A program made the translations under genes and the position numbers. A DNA stretch of 44,953 nucleotides, taken from positions 1-44,953 of the forward strand of contig PKUC01000041.1 in assembly GCA_002868865.1 (NCBI GenBank), written 5' to 3'. The stretch comes from Desulfuromonas sp. (GTDB lineage Bacteria; Desulfobacterota; Desulfuromonadia; Desulfuromonadales; Geopsychrobacteraceae). Below the pieces are notes generated by a model, which saw only the letters and a list, made by a program, of their open reading frames with translations, had not been told where the DNA came from and searched no databases. How positions within the stretch are numbered: position 1 is the first letter of the stretch; each line of letters starts with the position of its first letter. Below, in pieces: positions 24,298 to 33,660 of this stretch.

Positions 24298-26765
24298 TGC
24301 GTTCTCCTTTGGTGATTTCTGGTGTGCCGGGTCGGTTGTGCCGTCAACGGGTTGTCCGGCCAGGGATGTTTCGGGTAGCGGCCCTTCATCTCCTTTTTGA
24401 CCTCCGGATAGATCTCTGTCCAGAAGTGTGGCAGGTCCTGAGTCACTTGCAAGGGTCGACCTGCGGGGGAGAGTAGATGAAGCTGAACCGCGATCCGGCT
24501 GTCACAGATCCGTGGCGTGCCGAGGGTGCCGAACATCTCCTGCAGTTTGACGGCCAGGACCGGTGGTCCCGCGGGCTGATACTGCAGCCTGATCTGAGAT
24601 CCGCTGGCGACGCGAATTCGCTCCGGAGCCAGACGATCTAGCTGTTGCTGTTGCGTCCAATCGAGCAGGGCGGTCAGGGCCGGAAGGAGATTGAACCGTT
24701 TTAACTGCTCGGCGCTGCTGCAGTCAGTCAAAAACGGTGCCAGCCAGTCTTCAAGACTCTGCTGCAACGCCTGGTCTGAAAAGTCCGGCCAGGTGTCGGT
24801 TGTGAAGGTCGCCCTGAGCAAGGTGATACGGTTTCGGAATGATTCAGTCTGCTGTGACCAGTTGAGGAGCGCAAGTCCCTTTATCCGAAGTCTTTCGAGA
24901 ATGACCTTGATATTGTCTTCTTCGCAGTTTTTCGCAGGTGTTTCGCTTAGGGGTATGCTGCCGAGCATGGTCACCTGTCGACTGATGACCCGGTCCTTCT
25001 CCTCGTCCCAGAAGGTCAGTTTTTGAGATGGCAGGTCGGGGTAGAGTTTGATTAAATCCTCACGTCTCAGCGGCATTGCCTGCCTGATGTGCGCGTCTGC
25101 CCCCGAACGAACTGTTGATGAGGTGGCCACCAGAAAATCGCAAGCTGTCAGGGGTGAATGCTCCGCGACAAAGCCGCCTTTGCCTGACGTGAATAAAAAC
25201 CGGTGCTTTTCGCTCTTACGTCGTCTGCCGATACGATCCGGATACGCGCTGGCGAGTAGCGCGCCCATCATGCTTTTTTCTTTGTCTGTTAAACGGACGT
25301 GGGTCTTGAGGGAAAAGTACTGATGCCAGTATCGGGCAGCCCTCTCGATAGGGTTTTGTTTGCGGCTGTGGTCTGTGGTGCGTGCGTGGCGCAGTTGTTC
25401 CAGCTGCTCCTGCAGATCGCCACGATGGGATGGCCGTGTTTCCACTTCGCTCAGCAGTGCGACCAGGTCGCATCCCAGCGGCAGACAGTGGGCGTCCTGA
25501 GCCGTGATGAGCAGACGCCCCAGACGCGGGTGGGCGGGGAACTTCGCTATACACTGTCCCAGTGAGGTCAACGTCAGCGCAGGTGTCATGGCGCCGAGCA
25601 GCTGTAACAGCTTTCGCGCCGCATCAAAGGCAGAGGGTGGGGGCGGGTCCAGCCAACACAGGGAAGAAGGATCAGTAATGCCCCAACCGGCCAGATCGAG
25701 GGCCAGTGGAGCTAAGTCGGCGTTTCGCATTTCTGGCGGTGTAAAGGGCAGCAAACTGCCGTGCTCGGCTCTGGTCCACAGTCGGTAGCAGTGCCCGGGC
25801 GAAAGGCGCCCGGCCCGGCCCGCGCGCTGCTCTGCACTGGCTGCGGAAATACGGGTCATTTTCAGCCCAGTCAAGCCGCTGTTGGGATCGAAACGGGGTT
25901 GTCGGGCGTAGCCGCTGTCGATAACGGTTTCGATCCCTTCGATCGTCAGGCTGGTTTCAGCGATGTTGGTAGCGAGCACCACTTTTCGTCGTGGACCGGA
26001 CCGGATCGCCGCTTCCTGCTTGGCGAAGGGCAGAGACCCGTAGAGGGGGTGAACGTCGACCTCTTTAAGGTCCGCAAGTGCCGCATGACATCGCTCAATT
26101 TCACCGGACCCCGGCAGGAAGGTGAGGATGTCACCCCCGGTCCGCTGCAACGCCCGGTGGACAGCGGCGACGGTTTGATCGACCAGAGAGCGTCCCTTAT
26201 GAGGAATGTAGTCGACGGCGACCGGGTATGAACGCCCTTCGCAGGTGATGATAGCGGCGTTCAGCAGTTCGGCAAGGGGCTGACTGTCGAGGGTTGCAGA
26301 CATGATGAGGATTTTGAGATCGTCACGCAGGCCTTGCTGCACATCGTGACAGAGGGCGAGGGCCAGATCGCTGTTGAGGTTGCGTTCGTGAAATTCATCG
26401 AAAATGATCAGCCCGATCCCGTGGAGTTCCGGATCGTTCTGCAGGCGGCGGGTCAAAATGCCCTCGGTAACCACTTCGATACGTGTCTGTGTGGAGACCT
26501 GTTTCTGATAACGGATGGAATAACCGACGGTCTGACCGACCGGTTCACCGAGCAGGTGCGCCATGTAGCGGGCAGAGTTGGTCGCCGCCAGTCGGCGTGG
26601 CTCCAGCAGCAGAATTTTCTGTCCGCTGACATTTTCATCATTGAGCAGGGCGAGTGGCACCTGCGTGGTTTTGCCCGATCCCGGCGGTGCCTGAAGGATC
26701 AGAGTCTGATGGGTTGCCAGGCCTGCATTCAGTTGATCGATGACGTTGAAGATCGGCAGGGTCAT
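24294..26765 (-). CDS. hrpB: ATP-dependent helicase HrpB
   Basis: An 823-residue DExH-box helicase. APPGSGKTTQVPLAL is Walker A, IIFDEFHERN the DEFH box, IMSATLDSQPLAELL motif III, FLPGSGEIERC motif IV and VLATNIAETSLTIEG motif V, with EQRAGRAGRLSPGHCYRLW as motif VI. The HA2/oligonucleotide-binding and HrpB-specific C-terminal region follow (DWLAPFL, ALLDWTQQQQLDRLAPERI). Length and order match bacterial HrpB; its cellular role is poorly known and probably concerns RNA. Overlaps of four bases at both ends place it in one operon with the aminotransferase and the crotonase. Confidence 0.95.
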   Translation of the reverse strand: MTLPIFNVIDQLNAGLATHQTLILQAPPGSGKTTQVPLALLNDENVSGQKILLLEPRRLAATNSARYMAHLLGEPVGQTVGYSIRYQKQVSTQTRIEVVTEGILTRRLQNDPELHGIGLIIFDEFHERNLNSDLALALCHDVQQGLRDDLKILIMSATLDSQPLAELLNAAIITCEGRSYPVAVDYIPHKGRSLVDQTVAAVHRALQRTGGDILTFLPGSGEIERCHAALADLKEVDVHPLYGSLPFAKQEAAIRSGPRRKVVLATNIAETSLTIEGIETVIDSGYARQPRFDPNSGLTGLKMTRISAASAEQRAGRAGRLSPGHCYRLWTRAEHGSLLPFTPPEMRNADLAPLALDLAGWGITDPSSLCWLDPPPPSAFDAARKLLQLLGAMTPALTLTSLGQCIAKFPAHPRLGRLLITAQDAHCLPLGCDLVALLSEVETRPSHRGDLQEQLEQLRHARTTDHSRKQNPIERAARYWHQYFSLKTHVRLTDKEKSMMGALLASAYPDRIGRRRKSEKHRFLFTSGKGGFVAEHSPLTACDFLVATSSTVRSGADAHIRQAMPLRREDLIKLYPDLPSQKLTFWDEEKDRVISRQVTMLGSIPLSETPAKNCEEDNIKVILERLRIKGLALLNWSQQTESFRNRITLLRATFTTDTWPDFSDQALQQSLEDWLAPFLTDCSSAEQLKRFNLLPALTALLDWTQQQQLDRLAPERIRVASGSQIRLQYQPAGPPVLAVKLQEMFGTLGTPRICDSRIAVQLHLLSPAGRPLQVTQDLPHFWTEIYPEVKKEMKGRYPKHPWPDNPLTAQPTRHTRNHQRRTQ

Positions 26766-27943
26766 CGCTGCCCTTTGGAATTGAACTGGGAAAAACGGGC
26801 CACGGCACCGGCGATTTCGTCTTCGCGAATATTGCCAAATGCCAACCGCAGATAGGGATCGAGTCTCGGTCCGAACACCTCGCCGGGCAGGCAGCTGATA
26901 TGAGCTTCATCAAGCAGGCGTTTCGCTGCCTGGCGGCCAGTCAGGTGTGGCCAGGGGTGCTTGATCCACGCAAAAAATGCGCCGCTGGCTTCGAGGGAAA
27001 AGGGTGTGTCCATTGTGAAAAAGGCGTTGCAAAACAGGTCATGACGGCGTCTCATGGCCTGCGCGTTATCCGCCACCCACTGGTCCAGGTTTTGACAGCC
27101 GTAGGCGATGGCGTACTGGGTGATGCGTGGCTGGCAGACAACCATGCCATCTTGTGCTTTCAGAGCCTGATGAATAAAACGTTCCGAAGCTACCAGGGCG
27201 CCGGCGCGGAACCCGGTCAGAGCAAAGGTTTTACCGAAAGAAGCGATATGGATCAGTGTGTCGTCCCAGTCTTTTTTAGCAAACAGCTGATGTGGTTGAG
27301 TGTCGATGAAGGCGTTGTAGGTTTCGTCGAGGACCAGCGCAATATTGTGTGCACTGGCCAGTTGCCACAGTTCCTCCAGTTGCTGCGCGGGGATGGTTGC
27401 TCCGGTCGGGTTGCTGGGCGTGACCAGTAGAATAGCCCGCGTGCGTGGGGTGATCAATTCGGCGATCTGTGCCGGATCGGGCAGGCCATTGTTTTGCGGA
27501 TTATAGGGGGCATAGACCGGAGTTACACCCATAGCCTGCAGCCCCATGGGGTGATCGAAATATGCCGGCAGTTGGAGGATGACCTCATCTCCGGCTTGGC
27601 ACAAAACCGTCATCGCTAACCAGAAGGCCTGACTGGCGCCGATGGTCAGGCAGAGTTCTGCGGGCTGTGGACCCTTCTGATAGCGCCGCTCGTACCAGTC
27701 ACAGACCGCTTTCCTGGTGTCCGCTAGCCCCTCATCGGGGCTATATTTGCAGACCAGTGGATCTGACAGGCGGTTTGAGAGTTCGGATAGGAGGCCCTGT
27801 GGCGGCGTGTAGTCGGGGATCGCCTGACAGAGATCGACCAGCGGCTTACTTGCGGGGAAGGTCCGGCCCGTCAGCCAGTTTTTGACCTCCGAAATCGGTG
27901 GGAAATGGATCTGTTGGATATTGTCAGAGATTGCGAAATTCAT
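26762..27943 (-). CDS. Class I/II PLP-dependent aminotransferase
   Basis: A 393-residue fold-type I aminotransferase. KYSPDEGLADTRKAV is the typical substrate-side loop, VTPSNPTGATIP contains the Asn that contacts PLP, ALVLDETYNAFI the Asp for the pyridine nitrogen, and HIASFGKTFALTGFRAG the PLP lysine (Lys238) and phosphate-binding Arg. The C-terminal YLRLAFGNI carries the substrate carboxylate-binding Arg. It probably transaminates an amino acid with 2-oxoglutarate or pyruvate; specificity cannot be told. It is the first gene of the overlapping hrpB-crotonase operon and begins 58 bases after the PepT-like gene on the same strand. Confidence 0.9.
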   Translation of the reverse strand: MNFAISDNIQQIHFPPISEVKNWLTGRTFPASKPLVDLCQAIPDYTPPQGLLSELSNRLSDPLVCKYSPDEGLADTRKAVCDWYERRYQKGPQPAELCLTIGASQAFWLAMTVLCQAGDEVILQLPAYFDHPMGLQAMGVTPVYAPYNPQNNGLPDPAQIAELITPRTRAILLVTPSNPTGATIPAQQLEELWQLASAHNIALVLDETYNAFIDTQPHQLFAKKDWDDTLIHIASFGKTFALTGFRAGALVASERFIHQALKAQDGMVVCQPRITQYAIAYGCQNLDQWVADNAQAMRRRHDLFCNAFFTMDTPFSLEASGAFFAWIKHPWPHLTGRQAAKRLLDEAHISCLPGEVFGPRLDPYLRLAFGNIREDEIAGAVARFSQFNSKGQR

Positions 27944-28001
27944 CGTTTCAATCTGCCTCTGGGAGAGATGGATCGCTGAAAAAAGAATATTCCAGTCGGC
28001 A

Positions 28002-29135
28002 TCATGCTTTTTTTATCATTTCCACCAGCAGTTCGCTGACTCGGACCATGTCGTCGACGGTGACCTCCTCCTTGACCGAATGGACCTGTTCCATGCCGGT
28101 ACCGAGGATGACCGTCTGAATACCTTTCTCATTGAAAACGTTGGCATCTGAGCCACCACCTGCCATGCCGATGGTCACGGAACGCCCCAGGGCCCGTCCG
28201 GCATCGTTAAACAGGGCCAGAATGGGCGCATCGAGAGGGACATTCATGGCCGGGTAGTCATCACGGATATCGAGGGACAGTGTCGCATGGATCGTTTTGC
28301 CGTCGACCTCGATTGTGGCCCTGCTGACCTCATCCTCCAGGCATTTCAGAATATGATCGGTCTGTTGCCGCAGCTTTTTGTGGCTGTGACTGCGGACTTC
28401 GCCCTTGAGGGTAACCTGTCCTGGAATGATGTTAGAGGCCTGCCCCCCTTTGATGACACCGATATTGGCGGTGGTTTCGTCGTCAATCCGGCCGAGCCTC
28501 ATCCGCGCGATGGCTTTCGCTGCAATGTGGATAGCTGAAATCCCTGTTTCCGGTGCGACCCCGGCGTGAGCCTCCTGGCCACAAATCTGGATCGTCATCC
28601 GGTTGGCGGCCGGGGCACGATGGATAGCTCGATCAACACCGTTGGTGTCGAGGGCGACTCCCCAACGGGCGTCGATTTTGCTGACGTCCAGATTTTTAGC
28701 CCCGAGTAGGCCGATCTCTTCACAGACCGTGATGACAATCTCGAGCGGGACGTGTGGAATGTTCTGCTCTTTGAGCACCTCGACGGCTTCGATAATTTCG
28801 GTCAAGCCAGCCTTGTCGTCGGCGCCGAGGACGGTGTCGCCTTCGCTGCGAAAAACACCGTTGTTCAGCACCGGGACGACATTGTTTGCGGGGGTGACCG
28901 TGTCCATATGGCCCGACAGCATAAATGCTGGTCCCTGTTTTGTGCCGGGGATGCGGGCGATGAGGTTGCCGCTTTCGCTGCCGGTGTGTTTTGCCGAGTC
29001 GTCGAATTCGACCGTCGCTCCCATGCGGGCTAAGCGTTCGGTCAGGTATTGAGCGATGCGTCCTTCCTTGTACGATGGGCTGTCGATACTCGCCTGGCGA
29101 GAAAACTCATCACAGATGCGTTGACGATTGATCAT
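28002..29135 (-). CDS. M20 family metallopeptidase, PepT-like
   Basis: A 377-residue zinc-dependent peptidase of the M20/PepT-like group. Metal-binding and catalytic positions are visible in order: SGHMDTVTPA, VLGADDKAGL (bridging Asp), TVCEEIGLLGA (catalytic Glu and ligand), ALDTNGVDRAI and GTGMEQVHSVKE (last His). The dimerisation domain lies between about residues 185 and 290. Family members remove N-terminal residues from tri- or dipeptides in the cytoplasm. The coding start at 29135 has AAAGGA at moderate distance. It is divergent from the M23 peptidase operon and may be co-transcribed with the downstream aminotransferase, suggesting peptide and amino acid turnover. Confidence 0.9.
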   Translation of the reverse strand: MINRQRICDEFSRQASIDSPSYKEGRIAQYLTERLARMGATVEFDDSAKHTGSESGNLIARIPGTKQGPAFMLSGHMDTVTPANNVVPVLNNGVFRSEGDTVLGADDKAGLTEIIEAVEVLKEQNIPHVPLEIVITVCEEIGLLGAKNLDVSKIDARWGVALDTNGVDRAIHRAPAANRMTIQICGQEAHAGVAPETGISAIHIAAKAIARMRLGRIDDETTANIGVIKGGQASNIIPGQVTLKGEVRSHSHKKLRQQTDHILKCLEDEVSRATIEVDGKTIHATLSLDIRDDYPAMNVPLDAPILALFNDAGRALGRSVTIGMAGGGSDANVFNEKGIQTVILGTGMEQVHSVKEEVTVDDMVRVSELLVEMIKKA

Positions 29136-29269
29136 ATTGAGAAACGTCCTTTACGTCGTTATTTGTGTCGTCGTATGGGTGGTTAACTAAGTCGTTTGTC
29201 GATGTTCCGGTATCCTAGCCTCTTCCACACGGGGAGACAATATGATTGGCCGTCGACGGTCTTGTTTTC

Positions 29270-29299
29270 TGGACAGAACGGCGTTCATGCTGGTATAAC
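29270..29299 (+). promoter_or_regulatory. Sigma70-like promoter of the M23-AOR operon
   Basis: TGGACA (29270-29275), an 18-base spacer and TATAAC (29294-29299) each match five of six consensus bases. The transcript would begin near 29306, after the in-frame codon at 29196, which supports the later start at 29379. Confidence 0.5.
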
Positions 29300-29378
29300 G
29301 TGTGACGGTTTATTCGGTTTGGTTTTTGCTCCGTCACCGCTTTTTGTTTTGGCCGGTAGCGGGTTTCAGGTTGTATGC

Positions 29379-30725
29379 GTGGATAAACAGATCAAAAAAG
29401 ATTTTCAGCCTCCGCGGTCTTCCGGACGGACTGCTCGTTCCCGGCGATCACGTCGTCGTTTTTTTCCCGTTCTTGTCGTTCTTATCGGTCTGACCGTGTG
29501 TGGGCTGCTGTTGTTTGGTACGCCACCTCAAGCCTCACTGCAGGCGCGAACAGCGCCCGTTGAGATCAGTGCCCCCCCTGTTCATCTGCCGGTCCCGCCG
29601 AAACGAGAGGAATTCAAAAACGTCATCCAGCCCGGCGAAACCATCTCTTCTCTGCTGGGTGACTACTTTACCCCTCAGGAAATCCACGAGCTTAATAAAC
29701 GAAGCAAGCAGGTGTTCCCCTTTACCCGCATCTGTGCTGGGCAGCCTTATCGAATTTGTGTGACCGATGACAGGTTTGAGAGCTTTGTCTATGAAATCGA
29801 TGACGAAGAGCAGCTGATCATCCGCACCGGTGAGGGTGAGCCGGTCATCGAAAAGGTCATGATCGAATATCAGGTCGAGACCGATCTGATCCGAGGACAG
29901 ATCGACAGCAGCCTGTTTGAGGCGGTCACTGATGCCGGTGAAAGTTCAGAACTGGCGATCCGTCTTGCGGATATTTTTGCCTGGGATATCGATTTTATCC
30001 GCGATATCCGCGTGGGCGATACGTTTCAGGCGTTGGTTGAAAAGCGCTACCGCGAAGGTGCTCCCGCCGGTTATGGCCAGATTCTGGCGGCGGAATTCGT
30101 CAATCAGGGCCAGAGCTACCGTGCCATCTACTATCAGGACGGGGACAATCCGCCGTCCTATTACGATCCCGCTGGCAAGAGTCTGCGTAAGGCCTTTTTA
30201 AAGGCGCCGCTGGCTTTCAGCCGGATCTCTTCCGGGTTCACCATGAAGCGCTTTCATCCGATCACCAAGACCTGGAAGTCCCACCCGGCTATCGATTACG
30301 CTGCCCCTCGCGGGACACCGATCAAAACCGTCGGCGACGGTACCATCACCCGGATCGGCTATACCAAGGGCAACGGAAATTTTATCGAGATCCGTCACAA
30401 TAACAGCTACACGACCCTCTACCTGCATATGTCTAAATTTGCCCGGAAGATGAAGAAGGGTAAGAAAGTGGCGCAGGGACAGGTAATCGGCTACGTCGGC
30501 AGCACTGGCCTGGCGACTGGCCCGCATCTCTGCTTCCGTATGCGGAAAAATGGTGCACCGGTCAATCCCTATCGGGTCAAGGCGCCAGCAGCGCAGCCGG
30601 TGTCAGCAAAAAAATTGGCGGCGTTTCGCGCTGCTGTCGAGCCGCTTATCGCCCGCCTCGAAGGGCGTGAATACAAGCAGGTCGCCAGCATGGAACCTGA
30701 GCAGCAAACCGAGACGGTTCAATGA
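29379..30725 (+). CDS. M23-family (LytM) murein peptidase, membrane anchored
   Basis: A 448-residue envelope peptidase. A very basic N terminus (RTARSRRSRRR) precedes one membrane segment (FFPVLVVLIGLTVCGLLLFG), then a periplasmic part with an OapA/LysM-like domain (QPGETISSLLGDYFTPQEI) and the LytM domain near the C terminus. Zinc-site residues His302 and Asp306 are in HPAIDY and the catalytic His in TLYLHMS. The last motif, normally HxH, reads HLCF with Cys385 in place of the second His. LytM enzymes cut peptidoglycan cross-links or activate amidases. GTG 29379 is chosen because the promoter at 29270-29299 lies upstream of it; a frame open from 29196 would give 509 residues. The stop overlaps the AOR start. 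Confidence 0.85.
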   Translation: MDKQIKKDFQPPRSSGRTARSRRSRRRFFPVLVVLIGLTVCGLLLFGTPPQASLQARTAPVEISAPPVHLPVPPKREEFKNVIQPGETISSLLGDYFTPQEIHELNKRSKQVFPFTRICAGQPYRICVTDDRFESFVYEIDDEEQLIIRTGEGEPVIEKVMIEYQVETDLIRGQIDSSLFEAVTDAGESSELAIRLADIFAWDIDFIRDIRVGDTFQALVEKRYREGAPAGYGQILAAEFVNQGQSYRAIYYQDGDNPPSYYDPAGKSLRKAFLKAPLAFSRISSGFTMKRFHPITKTWKSHPAIDYAAPRGTPIKTVGDGTITRIGYTKGNGNFIEIRHNNSYTTLYLHMSKFARKMKKGKKVAQGQVIGYVGSTGLATGPHLCFRMRKNGAPVNPYRVKAPAAQPVSAKKLAAFRAAVEPLIARLEGREYKQVASMEPEQQTETVQ

Positions 30726-32461
30726 CCGGCTGGTGGGGACGCCTGCTCGCCGTCGACTTGACGACGGGGACGGCATCGATTGAAACCCTGCCGACTGAGT
30801 TTTTGCACGCCTATCTTGGTGGACGTGGTCTCGGTGTGCGCCTATTTCGTGATTACCACCACCTCGATCCCTTCTCTGCAGACATTCCTCTGATTTTCGC
30901 GGTTGGTCCACTTTGTGGCACGGCCGCTCCGACGGCCGCGCGATTGTCCGTTGTTTCCCGCTCTCCACTGACGGGGACGGTTTATGATTGTTCTGCCGGC
31001 GGACGATTTGCATGGCGGCTTAAAGCGGCCGGATTTGATGCTCTGCGTATCGTTGGACAGAGCCGTACTCCGGTAGCACTGAAGATCACCCCACAGGGGG
31101 GAGAACTGCTTCCTGCCGAAAACAGCTGGGGGAAGAGTGTCTCTGCGACGGTCGCTGACTTTGCCGATAACGGCAGTGTCGCTGCCATCGGTCCCGCCGG
31201 AGAGAACCGGGTCCTGTACGCGAATATCATGATGGGGGAGGGCAACGCGGTGGGGCGCGGCGGCTTGGGGGCCGTTATGGGTGCCAAGCAGCTTAAGGCG
31301 GTGATGGTGGACGGCGACCTGCGGATGGAAGTGGCAGACAAACCGCGGTTCGATCAGGCGCGCCGGGATATCATGCGCCTCTTTCGCGCATCTCCAGTGA
31401 TCTTTGGAGAACTCGGCATCGCGGAATATGGTACGCCGGCGCTGGTCGACCTGATGGCACAGCGTCGCATGGCGCCCACCGAAAACTTCCGTAAAACCTT
31501 CTTTTCCGGTTCAGACAAGTACTCGGGGCCATCGATCCGCAAGGCCTACCAGCCGAAGAAGGACGGCTGTTTCGGTTGTCCGATCCAGTGCAAGAAGAGC
31601 ACGCAGTCCGGAGAACCGCTGCCTGAATACGAGACAGTTTCGCACTTCGGTGCGCTTAACAGGGTTGATGACCTGCACGCTATTGTTCGCGCCAACAGCC
31701 TGTGCAATCAGATGGGGATGGATACCATCTCTGCAGCGGTGACCCTTGCAGCATGGGGGGAGTTGCGCGGCGATTTTCTCAGCGCGCAGGATATCGGTCC
31801 CTTGCTGAAAGATATCGCTCACCGGCGGGGTGATGGCGATGCTTTGGCAGAAGGCTCGGCACGATTGACTGAAGCGCATGGTCAGGCGCACCTGTCGATG
31901 AGCGTCAAAGGGCTGGAACTGCCGGCCTACGATCCACGCGGTGCCTACGGAATGGCACTGGCTTACTGCACCAGCAATCGCGGCGGATGTCACCTGCGCG
32001 CCTATCCAATCTCGCACGAAATTCTGCGTAAACCGGTTGCGACTGATCGTTTTTCGCTGGCTGGCAAGGCACGGATCATCAAGATCGCCGAAGATACCAA
32101 CGCCACCATCGATTCGCTGGTGGCATGCAAATTTTCGTTCTTCGGAGCCAGCCTCGAAGAGTACAGCGAACTGCTCTCCGCGACGACAGCAATCGATTAC
32201 AGTCCGCAACAGCTCAAAGAGATTGGCGAGCGGATTTATCTCACCGAGCGGTTTTATAATCAGAACAACGGTTTTAACGCCGCTGATGATCAGTTGCCTG
32301 ACCGATTTTTTGAGCAGCCGGGAACATCTGGTGGCGGCATCGAGGTGCCACCCATCGATCGATCCCGTTTCGATGAGGAGCTCAGCAAGTACTACCGGAT
32401 GAGGGGCTTATCCGATCAGGGTGTGTTTACGGACGATGGTTTTTTGGAGCGACAACCGTGA
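30722..32461 (+). CDS. aor: Aldehyde:ferredoxin oxidoreductase (tungsten/molybdopterin)
   Basis: A 579-residue enzyme that oxidises aldehydes to carboxylic acids with ferredoxin as electron acceptor, using a bis-pterin tungsten centre and one [4Fe-4S] cluster. The N-terminal AOR domain has LGGRGLGVRLF and the pterin-binding segment GRGGLGAVMGAKQLKAV. Cluster ligands are Cys283, Cys286 and Cys290 (GCFGCPIQCKK) and Cys469 (VACKFSFFG). The length is slightly short of the 600-620 residues usual for the family. It starts inside the M23 stop codon (ATGA) and ends inside the start of the aldolase-like gene. No ferredoxin or pterin-synthesis gene is adjacent. An oxygen-sensitive enzyme like this indicates anaerobic life. 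Confidence 0.93.
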   Translation: MTGWWGRLLAVDLTTGTASIETLPTEFLHAYLGGRGLGVRLFRDYHHLDPFSADIPLIFAVGPLCGTAAPTAARLSVVSRSPLTGTVYDCSAGGRFAWRLKAAGFDALRIVGQSRTPVALKITPQGGELLPAENSWGKSVSATVADFADNGSVAAIGPAGENRVLYANIMMGEGNAVGRGGLGAVMGAKQLKAVMVDGDLRMEVADKPRFDQARRDIMRLFRASPVIFGELGIAEYGTPALVDLMAQRRMAPTENFRKTFFSGSDKYSGPSIRKAYQPKKDGCFGCPIQCKKSTQSGEPLPEYETVSHFGALNRVDDLHAIVRANSLCNQMGMDTISAAVTLAAWGELRGDFLSAQDIGPLLKDIAHRRGDGDALAEGSARLTEAHGQAHLSMSVKGLELPAYDPRGAYGMALAYCTSNRGGCHLRAYPISHEILRKPVATDRFSLAGKARIIKIAEDTNATIDSLVACKFSFFGASLEEYSELLSATTAIDYSPQQLKEIGERIYLTERFYNQNNGFNAADDQLPDRFFEQPGTSGGGIEVPPIDRSRFDEELSKYYRMRGLSDQGVFTDDGFLERQP

Positions 32462-33660
32462 TCTGTCAGGTCAAAAAATACTTTGACAAACTCACAACGG
32501 ACGGCAGTGCCGAACCTTCCCATGTTGCTGTGGTCGCACGGGACGACGAAATTCTTTCTACCGGTGCCGAAGATTTTGTCTCTCTGGCCACAAAGATTCT
32601 CAAACAACTTAATGTTGTCGCACTGGTGGTGGCTGCGCCGCCCTTTGCGTTTCTTGAGGTGCTATTACAGCGGATGCCGCCTGACAGCGCCGAAATAATA
32701 CCCCTCGATACGGAGACGCGAACCTTCCTCCATGATATCCCTGTTGTCCGCGCTGAAGAGTTCAACTCGGAAGATCCGTCGCGGTTGATCGCTTTACTCG
32801 GCCAGCGCAAAGGGGTTCTGGTCGAAGGTGTCGGTATTGTGGCCACCGGCACATTTACTGTCGAGATGGCCTATATCAACTATTCGTCCGTTTATCACGC
32901 GCTATACGTTAAAACCCTGCTCGATTTTCTTCAACAATTGGCTCCGAACCGCGAGGAGTTGAGGACGCTGACCCCTCTGTGGAACCAGCTTGCGGCGAAT
33001 ATCCCTGACCGGTTCAGCCTGGCAGAACAGCCTCTGGATACCCCGGATACCATTCTTGCAGCCATCGACGAGACCGGTCGTAAGACGGTTTCGCTGCGGC
33101 TTGTTGATTCCTTTTTCGGGAACATTTCCTGTCGTTACGACAATGCTCTGTATATTTCGCAGACCGGGGCCAGCCTGGATGAGCTGGCAGGCTGCATCGA
33201 TCTGGTGACCGATGGTAACGTCAGCACCGCCGGAATTACCGCATCCAGTGAGCTGGTGGCGCATCGCGCTGTTTACCGGCAGTCGGATGCGCTGACCATT
33301 GTTCACGGTCACCCGAAACTGACCGTAACCCTCAGTCTGCTGTGTGAGGAGCAGGGGTGCCGGATTGAGGACTGCTGGAAGGACTGTGATCGTGTCCGCC
33401 TGCTAGGTGGACATCCGCTGGTGGCAGGAGAAGTCGGAGCCGGAGGGATTGCCCGCAAGGTGCCTCCGGTGATCGGTCGTACCGGGACGGCGATCGTTTA
33501 CGGGCACGGCGTTTTTGCGACGGGCCGGAGCGATTTTTCCGATCCCTTGCGTACCATGATTCAACTGGAAAACTTCTGTCGCCAGGAGTATCTGCATCGT
33601 CTCAATGCCTGTCTCAATTCTGCGGACAGGGACTTTTTCGCAACGCTCATCGCGTCATGA
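32458..33660 (+). CDS. Tandem class II aldolase/adducin-like protein with a degenerate first half
   Basis: A 400-residue protein with two class II aldolase-like halves. The C-terminal half (about 205-395) has NISCRYDNALYISQTGASLD, the metal-binding pair His283 and His285 in IVHGHPKL, and His350 in IVYGHGVFATG, so a divalent metal site is plausible. The N-terminal half shows the same pattern but without histidines: VVAAPPFAF replaces the HxHP segment and LVEGVGIVATG replaces the HG segment, so it is probably non-catalytic. Family members are sugar-phosphate aldolases, epimerases or dehydratases. It starts with GTG overlapping the AOR stop and ends overlapping AcpH. An aldehyde made by an aldolase and oxidised by AOR is an attractive idea, but unproven. 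Confidence 0.78.
   Translation: MICQVKKYFDKLTTDGSAEPSHVAVVARDDEILSTGAEDFVSLATKILKQLNVVALVVAAPPFAFLEVLLQRMPPDSAEIIPLDTETRTFLHDIPVVRAEEFNSEDPSRLIALLGQRKGVLVEGVGIVATGTFTVEMAYINYSSVYHALYVKTLLDFLQQLAPNREELRTLTPLWNQLAANIPDRFSLAEQPLDTPDTILAAIDETGRKTVSLRLVDSFFGNISCRYDNALYISQTGASLDELAGCIDLVTDGNVSTAGITASSELVAHRAVYRQSDALTIVHGHPKLTVTLSLLCEEQGCRIEDCWKDCDRVRLLGGHPLVAGEVGAGGIARKVPPVIGRTGTAIVYGHGVFATGRSDFSDPLRTMIQLENFCRQEYLHRLNACLNSADRDFFATLIAS

Noticed and set aside
29242-29298. An 18-residue open frame with GGGGAG upstream (MIGRRRSCFLDRTAFMLV), a possible leader peptide before the M23 gene.
   Set aside because: It overlaps the best promoter of the operon, so it would not be on the main transcript, and it shows no attenuator-like structure.
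29196-29378. An N-terminal extension of the M23 peptidase by 61 residues.
   Set aside because: The extension would start upstream of the predicted promoter, and it places an extra hydrophobic stretch before a clean basic-plus-membrane-anchor N terminus.
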